Of a stretch of DNA of 33,873 bases, positions 16,074 through 24,965 are shown piece after piece; position 1 is the first letter of the stretch; every line of letters begins with the position of its first letter. This stretch comes from Alphaproteobacteria bacterium. Its GTDB lineage: Bacteria > Pseudomonadota > Alphaproteobacteria > Rs-D84. A program made the translations under genes and the position numbers. Location: the NCBI GenBank assembly GCA_017554665.1, contig JAFZHX010000024.1, positions 1 to 33,873 of the forward strand, given 5' to 3'. A model generated the notes under the pieces. It was not told the origin of the DNA and made no database searches. It was given only the letters and a program-made list of their open reading frames with translations.

Positions 16074-16598
16074 GAAAATAAACCTGTTTTAGTTGTTGGA
16101 TTAGGCAATCCAGGAACGGAATATTTGCTGACTCGTCATAATGTTGGTTTTATGGCACTGGATGTGTTGGCTGGAGAGTCGACAACTTGGAAGTCCGAGA
16201 AAAACGCATTAACAACCAGAGTGGATATAGATGGTATGCGTGTAATATTAGCCAAGCCACAGACTTTTATGAATAATAGTGGTGTTGCTGTGCTAGCATT
16301 GATGACTTTTTATAAAGTACCGCTTGAAAATTTGATTGTAATTCATGATGATATGGATGTTGCGGTTGGAAATTGCCGCATAAAAATAGGTGGTGGCAGT
16401 GCAGGGCATAATGGAATTAAGTCCATAGATGCTAATGTTGGGCGCGAATATAAACGCATCAGGGTTGGTGTTGGACATCCGCGTGATTATGATTTGAAAA
16501 TTGATCCAGCTGATTGGGTGCTGGGACGTTTTACTTCTGAACAAATGGAAAAAATTACTACTGTTATTTCAGATATAAATGTTTTTGCAGAGAAATAA
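16068..16598 (+). CDS. pth: Peptidyl-tRNA hydrolase
   Basis: Recycles peptidyl-tRNA released from stalled ribosomes by cutting the ester bond. The 176-residue protein has all family motifs: VGLGNPG (10-16), RHNVGF with catalytic H24, KPQTFMNNSG with N69/N70, IHDDMDV with the Asp that assists catalysis, and GGGSAGHNGIKS. The end is 10-20 residues shorter than common homologues but no active-site part is lost. The ATG at 16068 has AAAGGG eight bases upstream; the in-frame GTG at 16059 overlaps that site and is rejected. It ends in a terminator shared with the next, convergent gene. Confidence 0.95.
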   Translation: MQENKPVLVVGLGNPGTEYLLTRHNVGFMALDVLAGESTTWKSEKNALTTRVDIDGMRVILAKPQTFMNNSGVAVLALMTFYKVPLENLIVIHDDMDVAVGNCRIKIGGGSAGHNGIKSIDANVGREYKRIRVGVGHPRDYDLKIDPADWVLGRFTSEQMEKITTVISDINVFAEK

Positions 16599-16623
16599 AA
16601 AAACGCCTTTTAGGCGTTTTTTT
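16597..16623. terminator. Bidirectional terminator
   Basis: AAACGCC-TTTT-A-GGCGTTT hairpin with A run and T run, between convergent pth and the Cys-repeat gene. Confidence 0.85.
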
Positions 16624-18664
16624 AATTGCTGCTTCCGCGCCAGAATATTTCTTTTCCTCCGTAATCTTTTAATAATAATACGTCTATTGCATTAGAATCT
16701 GTAAATTTGATTTTTCCTGTGTTGATATAGCACTCTTCTCGTTTAGTCGCTCCGGTAGAAGATGCAGTTGTGAACAAGCTGGTTGGTGTTGCTGTGGTTG
16801 TCGTCTTGCCATCTTGGCAACTGATACAATTTTGTTGTTTTGCATCAGGTTGATATGTTCCTGTTGGACAATTATTGCAAACATTACTCCCGCTTGGGCT
16901 ATAGGTGCCGGCCCCACATGATGTGCAAGTTGTGTGCGGTTGGTTGTCATTAGCAGAAACTGTACCGGCATCGCAAGATTTACAACTACTTTGTCCTGTT
17001 AAGTCTTGATATTGTCCGTTATGGCAATTAGAGCAAGAAGTATTTGCTGTGCCGTTACTATATGTTCCTGCTGCACAAGGTGTACATGTTGTGCTGGAGC
17101 CCTTTGTAGCAGAACCAGCAGGGCAATTCGTGCAAGAGCTTTGTCCAGTGTTGGGTTGATAAGTTCCTGCTGCACAAGATTTGCAACTTGCTTGTCCTGT
17201 TTGGTTTTGGTATGTGCCTGCATCACAAGATATACATATGGCTTGTCCTGTGTCTGGTTGATAAGTTCCTGCTGTACAAGATTTGCAACTTGTTTGTCCT
17301 ATTTGGTTTTGGTATGTGCCTGCATTACATGCGTGGGCTGTACAGCTGGCGTCGCAATAGTGTCCTTTTGGGCAGATGGCTGCATCAGGAACAATAACCG
17401 CTACTTGATAGTAAAGAAAACCACTTGAGTTCGTGTAGTATATTCCGTCAGTTGGCGCGATAACAATGTTAGTATTTTCTTTTATTGGATTGCCGCAATT
17501 CTCAAATGTTCCGCGTCCGCTGCTGTTTTCATGAAACTCGCAATGGTACACTGTAAAAGATGTTCCATCTGGAATATACATCCCTGGTGGGCATGTGCCA
17601 CTTGGTATGTCGCTAGATTTTACTGTGTTTACTGAACCAAAATTAACTTGGAAAGATTTTAAATTAGATGGGTCGTTTCCGCTTCCTTCTATGTTATATC
17701 CGGGAGAAGTTACATAGTATATGTACATGTCTGGGTTCAGTGTAATATTTAAGGTTATTGTTTGTGATTTTGCATGTGGGTAAGTGTTTCTTAAATATTC
17801 GGCAAATTCTGCGTCTTTGATACCATTGATGTTTGTTTCAGAGCCTAAAGATACTGTCTTTTGCGTGCCTTTGGAATCATAAATAGTTACGTCCACAGTA
17901 TATCTGCCTTTGAGATCGGCAAGGAAATTTTTGTAGTCAGTATTTTTTGCTAAAACGTTGGAAGAAATGATTTCATCGTTATATACAAATACCAGGTCTT
18001 CCTTCGAGAATTGTCTGCTAACAGTATATGATAAGCCTTTAATAACTCTTGCGCTAATATTTGTGCCATCAGCGGTATTTAAGCCGTCAAAATTTAGTTC
18101 GATATTATATGTATTGCCTGTACATTTTGAGGCTGTTAAATCGCTATCTTCGTATACGTCAACAGGGTTGTATTCGGGTACTGAACTACTTGTTGTTATG
18201 TCATAACTGTATTTATCTGGTGATAAACTGCTTGCGTAAATTTTATAAGAGCCTGTGTCTGTCCCTTCGTATTTGTATCTGAAATAATAAAATATGTTAG
18301 GATTATTAAGCCCCAGCTCACAAGTATGGCAATTATAAGATTTCGTATTACTGTTATATGTCAACTCTGAATTTGTGGGGCATACCACAAACCAAGGGCA
18401 TACGTCCATGGATTGGTACATTTGTTGTTTGTACAAGTTGCGACCGTTAGATGTTAATATTTCTGGACCGTAATCTGCTTTATAAATTGTGACTTTTGGT
18501 GTAGTAGAGCATTTTGTGCATACGCTGCTGGAAGAAGGGCAGTATAATCCTTCGTCACAACTTACGGTTTCAGGTTCGCAAGTTTCGCCTTCGACAGCTG
18601 CAAATGCGCTGAATGGCGAAGATATGGTAAATAATGCAATTAAAATCAGTATATGTTTTTTCAT
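16622..18664 (-). CDS. Exported Cys-rich protein with ephrin-receptor/GCC2-GCC3-like repeats
   Basis: A 680-residue protein with a signal peptide (about 1-22). A short Cys-rich segment comes first (CDEGLYCPSSSSVCTKC), then a beta-rich region of about 350 residues with few cysteines. About ten repeats follow at about 443-617, of the form AGTYQP-x-TGQ-x-x-C-x-x-C. The repeat consensus matches the GCC2/GCC3 or ephrin-receptor-like Cys motif common in eukaryotic surface proteins and found in some bacteria. Two neighbouring repeat pairs are nearly identical at the DNA level with a 102-base period, so the array is still changing in length. The C-terminal 40 residues (from TGKIKF) are not repetitive. 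It starts seven bases after the stop of the 992-residue gene, so they form an operon. A surface or adhesion role is an inference. Confidence 0.8.
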   Translation of the reverse strand: MKKHILILIALFTISSPFSAFAAVEGETCEPETVSCDEGLYCPSSSSVCTKCSTTPKVTIYKADYGPEILTSNGRNLYKQQMYQSMDVCPWFVVCPTNSELTYNSNTKSYNCHTCELGLNNPNIFYYFRYKYEGTDTGSYKIYASSLSPDKYSYDITTSSSVPEYNPVDVYEDSDLTASKCTGNTYNIELNFDGLNTADGTNISARVIKGLSYTVSRQFSKEDLVFVYNDEIISSNVLAKNTDYKNFLADLKGRYTVDVTIYDSKGTQKTVSLGSETNINGIKDAEFAEYLRNTYPHAKSQTITLNITLNPDMYIYYVTSPGYNIEGSGNDPSNLKSFQVNFGSVNTVKSSDIPSGTCPPGMYIPDGTSFTVYHCEFHENSSGRGTFENCGNPIKENTNIVIAPTDGIYYTNSSGFLYYQVAVIVPDAAICPKGHYCDASCTAHACNAGTYQNQIGQTSCKSCTAGTYQPDTGQAICISCDAGTYQNQTGQASCKSCAAGTYQPNTGQSSCTNCPAGSATKGSSTTCTPCAAGTYSNGTANTSCSNCHNGQYQDLTGQSSCKSCDAGTVSANDNQPHTTCTSCGAGTYSPSGSNVCNNCPTGTYQPDAKQQNCISCQDGKTTTTATPTSLFTTASSTGATKREECYINTGKIKFTDSNAIDVLLLKDYGGKEIFWRGSSN
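17156..17332 (-). repeat. Imperfect 102-base tandem repeat inside the Cys-repeat gene
   Basis: The segment from 17156 and the one from 17258 match at nearly every base over about 70 bases (TTGATAAGTTCCTGCTG and onward), differing by a few C/T changes. The period of 102 bases equals 34 codons, two protein repeat units. Confidence 0.85.
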
Positions 18665-18671
18665 GTGCTTA

Positions 18672-21650
18672 TTATGAACCTGTTGTGTTTCTGTTTGGTG
18701 TGCCTATCATTGCGCCACTGTTTTCTGCTGGTATTCCTAGGGTGCTGCTATTGGTTTCGTAATAGAAGCTGTTTGATGTATTTGTTGCGGTAGGTGTTTC
18801 ATATAGTGTGGTCGAGTTTTTGGTAGAGCGGCTGACCGTTGTCCATACGCCACCCGTACAGTTTACTGTTTCACCACTGATGTTTATTGTGCCGCCTGTG
18901 CAATAATAATCTTTTGAGTCGGTGCTTAAAAATAGTTCGGTTTTATTGTCGTTTACCGTCTCGGACGGTTTGCAGATAGAAGATGTTGATGTGCTTGTTG
19001 TGTTTGAAGTTGAATAGTGTTCGTTTGTTGTAACGGTGCCAACAGTGCCGTCAACACAGCATATGTTCTTGCCTTTATCATCCGTAATAACTGTTGCGTT
19101 CGTGTCATATTGGCCGTGGCAACAGTTTGTAGTGTTTGGTTTTATGTTAATTATAGTATATTCAGTGGAATTACTTGGGCAATATTCGCCATCGCTTGTG
19201 AATTCAGTTTTGTTTATGCAAGCGCCATTGTGTTCTGTGAAGCCGTATCCGCATGTTGTATCACGGCAGCTGTCAGTTGCGTCTGATGTGTTTGTGTTGC
19301 GCGCAAACCATGATAGCAATGTTTCATTGCTGTTGTCTGCACCTGTTTCATAATTAAAGTTAAGGATAATTCTGTTTGTTGAATCTGAGTCTAGTTCTAG
19401 GCCAGGGACGTTTTCGCAGTTACCCCAGATTTGTTCAGTTAAACGACATACTTGCCAATCAAATTCAGATATGTTGCCAGCACCGTAATCTGCGTTGCAC
19501 CAGTCATATATGCTGGAACCGTTGTTAAGCTCAATTACACCAGGTGCAATATTCGAGACAGTAGCAGTTTCGGCACGATCAATTCCGTATAATTCGCCAT
19601 ATTTGTCGCCACTAAATTGTGTCGCAACGCGGTTGTGCTGTTTCATAATTTGGGCAATAGATTCAGAGCCTGCATCGCGGATGCATTGTTCTACTTCGGC
19701 CCAGCAAGAACGACGGCTTACAATCGCTTTGCGGTTAATAGATGTGTTGATGTTTTCACATAGACCAAAGTTGCCTGAAATGTCAGAACATGCCTGGATA
19801 ATGCAGTTCTTACCAACTTCGCGACATGTGCTTAGGAGAGTTGAATATGTTTTTTCGGCTGTGATTTCTGTTATGCCTTCGGTCCAGTCGTTAGAGCCGT
19901 CAGCGCGACTGTCAATAGCATTCATCAATGCCGTACATGTGTCTTTAATGTCGCTGCACATTGCGTTTACTGTTATGTCGGCTTTGATCCCAAATATAGA
20001 TAAGGCACGAGCATCGAATTCGGTTATTGTTTTGTATGCATTGTCTAGGCATTGGCTGGTCAAGGTGGTGCATGATTGACGCACTTGTTCCAGTTTGGCT
20101 TCTTGTGCAAGCTTTATTTGTGATAACGCATCTTCTATAAATGCATCCCAAACATATTCGGAAATGTCCTGACAACTGCTCATAGTTTCTTCTAAATAAA
20201 CCTTTTTAGATTCCAAGAACAGTATAAAGTTTTTGTTGCCTGGTGTTTTTGTCCAAGTTTCGTTCGGGCCAGGGCGGGTGATTAAGTTGCCTAGATCTGC
20301 TAGGGTAGTGTTTAAGATGGCTTCACCCGTAGTTGGATCGATGTACTGCCCAGAAATGTCAAGACATTTTACCATGTCTTTACCGCAGACTGTTGTGTCA
20401 GTTAGCATATCAAGCATCTTTTTCTTACAGGATAGCATGTCGTCTGAGTTGCGTTCTTGATGAATGTTCAAGCGCGACATATCCAGTAATGCGCTACTTT
20501 CTTTAATCTTTGCACGTGCTTGCTCGTTCTGCGATTCGTATGATTTTTCAACTGTATTGCAATCTTGGGCAATTGACATTTGATAGCCGCTTTCTGCAAT
20601 ATTAAGGTCTGATTCAGAACAAATTTCTAGCGCCATTTCGCGACAAATTGGTAAGGCTGCATTATATAACTCTGTTCCCGTTTTTGTCGTTGTGGATGCA
20701 CCTTGCATCGAATCGACACTGTCAAATGCAGCATCAGCATTCAGAGATAATGATATTGTGTTAAGATTTTGGTCGAAACTTTTGTTGTTAAAACTGGAGT
20801 TCAATTTTTTGGAAATTTCGTCCAGCATTTTTTTAGATTTGCTGGTGTCTTTAATCGCGTATGCAGTTTCACCTTCGGTTGCGCTGTTGATGGCCAGCGC
20901 GTCTTCTTTGTCCAGGTTGACAGTCAATAGACGTTGACTAAAGTCTAATAATTTGTCTTCGACAACTGATAATTGTTTTTTTGTCTTGTCAAAATCGTGA
21001 ACCCTGGAAGAACAAGCGCAACGCTTGAGAGAGCTATCCTTGTTTGCGCAGAATTCATCCATACATTCATAGAATATGTCGCGACATGAAGAATAGTTGC
21101 GTGATTGTATTGCGCTTGCAGTAATGGCGCCTGTGGTGCCAGAACGGGCAATCATAGCACTGCGAGATTGGGTTCTAGACTTAGTCGCTGTGGTGTTCGA
21201 AGCAGAACGAGATACGATTCCAGAACGAGAGCGAGTCTGTTGAACAGGTGTGCTATTACGATTCATAACACGTGATGTCGATGCAGGCTGTGTTCTAAGC
21301 TGAACAGAAGAGGCTGTGCGCGCAGATACAGATTTGTTTGTCTGATTTGTGCCCGTGCGACTGACAACATTGGAGCCCCTGTTGTTTGCGCTTTTGGTAG
21401 TAGTAGTGCGTTCGCGAGAAGTTTGTTGTTGTTCTGGCTTGCTAATATTTACTGTTCTGGATGTTGGGGAATGGGAATTAACAGTAGATTTAGGTTCGCT
21501 AGAACTTGGTTTTTGGCGATTCGATAAAACTGTGTTTGTCGTACCACGACGAGTGGCAGCACGCGAAGTGTCCACATCATCGTTAGCAAATGCCGCTTGA
21601 AAAGCAAGCGGTACAAGCAGTACAGCAAAAAGCAGTTTTAATCCCTTCAT
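18672..21650 (-). CDS. Large exported protein, RT/RS-rich N-terminus and CxC Cys motif (unknown)
   Basis: A 992-residue protein with a signal peptide (about 1-22, FAN). Residues 23-185 are low complexity, rich in Ser, Thr, Arg, Asn and Gln, with repeated basic bits such as IVSRSAS and MIARSG. Next comes a fixed cysteine pattern at C189, C196, C201, C211 and C213 (ECMDEFC, KRCACSS), followed by a probable coiled coil. Further Cys pairs are spread over the long middle part, and the last 250 residues are Thr/Asn/Ser-rich. The same signal-basic-Cys layout with identical spacing occurs in the protein at 32577-33560. I do not recognise a named domain. It is first in an operon with the Cys-repeat gene. 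A surface or matrix role is a guess. Confidence 0.75.
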   Translation of the reverse strand: MKGLKLLFAVLLVPLAFQAAFANDDVDTSRAATRRGTTNTVLSNRQKPSSSEPKSTVNSHSPTSRTVNISKPEQQQTSRERTTTTKSANNRGSNVVSRTGTNQTNKSVSARTASSVQLRTQPASTSRVMNRNSTPVQQTRSRSGIVSRSASNTTATKSRTQSRSAMIARSGTTGAITASAIQSRNYSSCRDIFYECMDEFCANKDSSLKRCACSSRVHDFDKTKKQLSVVEDKLLDFSQRLLTVNLDKEDALAINSATEGETAYAIKDTSKSKKMLDEISKKLNSSFNNKSFDQNLNTISLSLNADAAFDSVDSMQGASTTTKTGTELYNAALPICREMALEICSESDLNIAESGYQMSIAQDCNTVEKSYESQNEQARAKIKESSALLDMSRLNIHQERNSDDMLSCKKKMLDMLTDTTVCGKDMVKCLDISGQYIDPTTGEAILNTTLADLGNLITRPGPNETWTKTPGNKNFILFLESKKVYLEETMSSCQDISEYVWDAFIEDALSQIKLAQEAKLEQVRQSCTTLTSQCLDNAYKTITEFDARALSIFGIKADITVNAMCSDIKDTCTALMNAIDSRADGSNDWTEGITEITAEKTYSTLLSTCREVGKNCIIQACSDISGNFGLCENINTSINRKAIVSRRSCWAEVEQCIRDAGSESIAQIMKQHNRVATQFSGDKYGELYGIDRAETATVSNIAPGVIELNNGSSIYDWCNADYGAGNISEFDWQVCRLTEQIWGNCENVPGLELDSDSTNRIILNFNYETGADNSNETLLSWFARNTNTSDATDSCRDTTCGYGFTEHNGACINKTEFTSDGEYCPSNSTEYTIINIKPNTTNCCHGQYDTNATVITDDKGKNICCVDGTVGTVTTNEHYSTSNTTSTSTSSICKPSETVNDNKTELFLSTDSKDYYCTGGTINISGETVNCTGGVWTTVSRSTKNSTTLYETPTATNTSNSFYYETNSSTLGIPAENSGAMIGTPNRNTTGS

Positions 21651-21760
21651 CCTATATGGAAAATCTTAGCAAAATTATGAAAATTTGAGCAAGCAGAAAA
21701 TGTGTTTTTTTATGGATAAATATTCCGCTTATGTATTTTTTCTTAATACATATAAAAAAC

Positions 21761-21845
21761 TGGTGCGACCAGGGGGAATCGAACCCCCACGGGTTGCCCC
21801 ACAGCATCCTTAGTGCTGTGCGTCTACCAGTTCCGCCATGGTCGC
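21761..21845 (-). tRNA. tRNA-Leu (anticodon AAG)
   Basis: 85 bases with acceptor stem GCGACCA/TGGTCGC, D arm with CTGGTAGACGC, anticodon stem CAGCA/TGCTG around loop CTAAGGA, a long variable arm (TGGGGCAACCCG), T arm GGGGG-TTCGATT-CCCCC, and an encoded CCA. Aligned base by base with bacterial tRNA-Leu(UAG) of the same length, positions 34-36 are A-A-G. Bacteria normally use GAG here to read CUU and CUC. A34 would need conversion to inosine to read more than CUU. Confidence 0.93.
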
Positions 21846-21879
21846 ATAAAGATTTTTTTATATTCTTGCAAGTTGGCAT

Positions 21880-21908
21880 TTGTTTTTCAACCTTTTTTAT
21901 GATAAAAT
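21880..21908 (+). promoter_or_regulatory. Promoter of the 21936-24938 operon
   Basis: TTGTTT (21880-21885), a 17-base spacer and TAAAAT (21903-21908). Confidence 0.5.
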
Positions 21909-21935
21909 AGTTTTGTTAATGAAAAGGATCTTATT

Positions 21936-23444
21936 ATGAAACTGTTGTCAAAAGTTTTGCTTAATTGTTCTATATTTGCATTGTTGCCTGTTGTAGCAAG
22001 TGCAACTGGTACTTATTATACGGGGGCTTATCAATCACCACAAACCAGATATTCTCAGCAGGGTTATGGTCAACAACGCATGAAATCTAGCTATTCTCAA
22101 CAGGGGATGTCTTCATATAATCGCAGTCAGTATGCTAATGCAGGTTATTCAAATTTTACACGCAATAGTCAATATCAACAAACTAGATATGGACAGCCAC
22201 AGCAACAAGCTAAACAGACACAACAGAAAACTAATAATAATGCGGTAGAAGTAGCAGGTAATGGATTTACTTTGGGTGCTGGAATTTCTCGCAAGACAGG
22301 AATGTGGCAGTTTGAAATGAAAAATTCCGAATCGATTTTGCACTATGATAATATCGATTGGAATGTGTTTGATGTGAACGCAAACTATGTGTTTGGCGGT
22401 AATACAAAGTTTCAAGCAAGCGCAGGCTTCCAATATGGTATGCAGGCCGGTGAAACTACTATGGTTGACGACGACCTTTCTAATGGCGGCTACTTTATAT
22501 CAGAGCTGGTTGACTTAGATGGTAATGTAGTTGGAAAACAAGTTGGTCGCGCTTTCTCTATTGGTACAAGTAAAAGCGGTTCAATGATGGGCTTTAATGC
22601 TGGTATTGGGCTAAAAGATTTTATGACATGGGGTAAATTAAAAGTTACACCATCTGTTGGTTGGCGTTATTTGAGTTATACTTTGGAGACAACTAATAAT
22701 CACGGTATGTCAATGGAAAGTTTTGATGGTGAACATAGTTGTTATGTTGTAGAAGGTTCTGATGAATTGCAATGTGATCCATTGATTGGCTGGTACACAT
22801 TTAATGGCAGTGGTCAAATCACAGATTCTGCGTATTTGGTGCGTGATGAAAATGGTTTGATTTCTGTGCCTGCTGGCTATATCGATTTGGGTGGTAATTA
22901 TTATTATGCTCAACCAGGAGTTAGCCATAAATATGAGGTTGAATGGTCAGGTCCTTATGTAGCTTTGGAAATGTTGTATGATATTAACCAGAATAACAGT
23001 GTTGATGCATATGTAGAATTAGGCTTGCCTTCTTATACAGCGACGGGTGATCAGCCATATCGTTTTGATTGGCAACATCCAAAGTCTGTAGAAGACAGTA
23101 CTGGTATCGCAGGTGCCTTCCATTTAGGTTTGGGCGCAAACTATACAACTTCTTTGACAGATAGCGTGGCTTTGACATTTGGTGTAACATATGATCATTA
23201 TAGTGTGTCGGGTGCAGATGCTAAGACTTTCTTGAATGGTGATTACTATGCCGGAATTTATGAAGAAATTTGGAATACTGGTAATTATGCTACTGAAGAA
23301 GAAATGCTGGAAAATAACTCGGTTGCTAGCGATATAAAGAAAATCGAAGAAGAGTGCCCAGGTTGGGTATGTACAGCAAACAGTGAAATAGAATCTTTCT
23401 ATAAGTCATTGGGTGTTCGTGTCGGTATAAATGCGAAATTCTAA
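21936..23444 (+). CDS. Outer membrane beta-barrel with Q/N/Y/S-rich N-terminal region
   Basis: A 502-residue protein with a signal peptide (about 1-23). Residues about 25-100 are low complexity and rich in Gln, Tyr, Ser and Asn, with repeats such as YSQQGYGQQ and YSQQGMSSY. The rest alternates polar and hydrophobic residues as a beta-barrel does, and it ends with RVGINAKF, a C-terminal Phe barrel signal. The layout is faintly like omptin-family barrels, but I see no safe catalytic match. It is followed three bases later by the next gene and probably leads a three-gene envelope operon ending at 24940-24965. An AAAGGA site precedes the ATG. Confidence 0.75.
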   Translation: MKLLSKVLLNCSIFALLPVVASATGTYYTGAYQSPQTRYSQQGYGQQRMKSSYSQQGMSSYNRSQYANAGYSNFTRNSQYQQTRYGQPQQQAKQTQQKTNNNAVEVAGNGFTLGAGISRKTGMWQFEMKNSESILHYDNIDWNVFDVNANYVFGGNTKFQASAGFQYGMQAGETTMVDDDLSNGGYFISELVDLDGNVVGKQVGRAFSIGTSKSGSMMGFNAGIGLKDFMTWGKLKVTPSVGWRYLSYTLETTNNHGMSMESFDGEHSCYVVEGSDELQCDPLIGWYTFNGSGQITDSAYLVRDENGLISVPAGYIDLGGNYYYAQPGVSHKYEVEWSGPYVALEMLYDINQNNSVDAYVELGLPSYTATGDQPYRFDWQHPKSVEDSTGIAGAFHLGLGANYTTSLTDSVALTFGVTYDHYSVSGADAKTFLNGDYYAGIYEEIWNTGNYATEEEMLENNSVASDIKKIEEECPGWVCTANSEIESFYKSLGVRVGINAKF

Positions 23445-23447
23445 AAA

Positions 23448-24065
23448 ATGGTAAAATTGAGACGATTTTTTGTAGTGTTGGCTCTGCTGTGTGTGGCGAC
23501 TGTTGCGAATGCTATAGAGTTGAAAGGGGTGGCTTCTGTTAATGTCACTAGTGATACTGCGGCTAGTGCTAAAAGTATGGCTTTTGGTGAGGCAACACGT
23601 CAAATAATCGTTGATGTATTGCGGCAATATGTAGATGTAGATGCTTTGAAAGAAGTTGTTTTAAATGCTAAAAACTCGGAACTGTCAGGTTTGGTTCTTG
23701 CTTCTAGTATAGATGGTGAACAAACTTCTGATACTACATATGCAGCAAGAATTTCTATGACGATTGATGCAGAAGCGGCTAGGGTTTGGCTTGATGAAAA
23801 AGAGATTAAGCACTGGTTGCCAAGTGATGCAGATCAGAATATGTTCACTGTAAGCGCAAGGCTTTCCAATGGATTGTATGATTGGGGACAGTTGAATCAA
23901 ATCGCAAATACAGAAAACCTAGATTTAGGTACCAAGAATATTTTTGGTAATGTTGTAACTTTACAGATGCCTTCAACAAAGCGTGGTGCTTTTACTATTG
24001 GTGTTCGCGGTGCTGGTTGGAAGTATGCGGATAAAGACGGTGTGCTTCATATATGGAAGCAATAG
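23448..24065 (+). CDS. Exported periplasmic protein of unknown function
   Basis: A 205-residue protein with a signal peptide (cut near ANA, about residue 23). The first mature stretch reads GVASVNVTSDTAASAKSMAF followed by a helix (GEATRQIIVDVLRQYV). This resembles domains found in DUF2066 and FlgT-N-type periplasmic proteins, in which a strand leads into a long Ala-rich helix. The match is by eye and not secure. It starts three bases after the stop of the beta-barrel gene with no clear ribosome binding site, so translation probably depends on coupling to that gene. There are no cysteines in the mature part, unlike many neighbours. Confidence 0.65.
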   Translation: MVKLRRFFVVLALLCVATVANAIELKGVASVNVTSDTAASAKSMAFGEATRQIIVDVLRQYVDVDALKEVVLNAKNSELSGLVLASSIDGEQTSDTTYAARISMTIDAEAARVWLDEKEIKHWLPSDADQNMFTVSARLSNGLYDWGQLNQIANTENLDLGTKNIFGNVVTLQMPSTKRGAFTIGVRGAGWKYADKDGVLHIWKQ

Positions 24066-24086
24066 TTTGATATCAAGGGGAAGAAA

Positions 24087-24938
24087 TTGAAAAAAATATC
24101 GTTATTGTTACTGGGATTGTTTTTGCCAGTGGTTGCTGTCGCTGCAGATGGTGCGACTTTGGATTTAAATGTACGTCGTATAGGGCTAGAATGGTCCAAG
24201 ACGGATGTTAGACATGCGGATAAATATGAAGATTCTCCTGTTTCTGCGCTAAAGGCTGATAGTCAAGATTTTGTCAAAGGTATATTTGATACGGCTTTGC
24301 AATATAAAAAGAATCGTTTGCAATGGGATAATGCTTTGTTTATGGAATATGGTGAAACAAAGCTGAAGCCTTATAATGCTGCGGCTACAATCAGTGAAAA
24401 TGCAGATGATATCATTTTATCTAGTGATTTGTCTTATGCTTGCTGGGAATTTACTGGCTTTAAGTTTGGTCCGACAGTTCGTGGTGCGTATGATACAGAA
24501 TTTAAATCAACAGGTGATGTGCCTCGTCAGAATATATTGCGTGCAAATGGCGGTATCTCGTTATTTGATAATGAAATTATTAAAAGCTTATATTTGACTG
24601 GTGTGTACGAATATGACTTTACATATGCAGGTGAACAAACTAGCAAGTTAGCTGCAGAATTGGGTTGGCGTATGGAATATCAAATTCGCGAGGGTGTAAA
24701 AATGTCAACCAATGGTTATTATCGTGAATATTTAAGTTATTCTGAATATGTGGCAACGGATTTGGAACGCGATTTAAGTGCAGTTTTGCGTTTGGATACT
24801 AATTTATGGGGTGACTTAACAATGGGGCCATATGTTCAATATCGTCGTGCGCGTGCACGTGGTGTAGATGTTTATGGAAGCAACTTTGTTGTTGGTGTAT
24901 CCTTTAACTATATAACTACATTTGGTTTGATTAAATAA
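24087..24938 (+). CDS. Exported beta-strand-rich protein, probable outer membrane barrel
   Basis: A 283-residue protein with signal peptide MKKISLLLLGLFLPVVAVAA. Alternating strands with aromatic girdle residues fill the mature part (YKKNRLQWDNALFMEYGET, YLTGVYEYDFTYAG, MGPYVQYRRARARG). The length suits a 10-12-strand barrel, though the terminal residues (TTFGLIK) lack the classic aromatic end. The start is TTG at 24087, six bases after AAGGGG; no ATG gives a full signal peptide. It is the last gene of the operon, ended by a terminator shared with lptB. Function unknown. Confidence 0.7.
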   Translation: MKKISLLLLGLFLPVVAVAADGATLDLNVRRIGLEWSKTDVRHADKYEDSPVSALKADSQDFVKGIFDTALQYKKNRLQWDNALFMEYGETKLKPYNAAATISENADDIILSSDLSYACWEFTGFKFGPTVRGAYDTEFKSTGDVPRQNILRANGGISLFDNEIIKSLYLTGVYEYDFTYAGEQTSKLAAELGWRMEYQIREGVKMSTNGYYREYLSYSEYVATDLERDLSAVLRLDTNLWGDLTMGPYVQYRRARARGVDVYGSNFVVGVSFNYITTFGLIK

Positions 24939-24939
24939 A

Positions 24940-24965
24940 AAATCCCCAAAATGGGGATTTTTTTA
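24940..24965. terminator. Bidirectional terminator
   Basis: AAATCCCC-AAAA-T-GGGGATTT hairpin with A run and T run, shared by the barrel gene and lptB. Confidence 0.85.

Noticed and set aside
16750-17350. Possible CRISPR-like or satellite array
   Set aside because: The repetition follows codons of the Cys-repeat protein and has no constant spacer structure.
21652-21879. Minus-strand frame encoding GGTGRRTALRMLWGN
   Set aside because: It is the tRNA-Leu gene itself read as protein.
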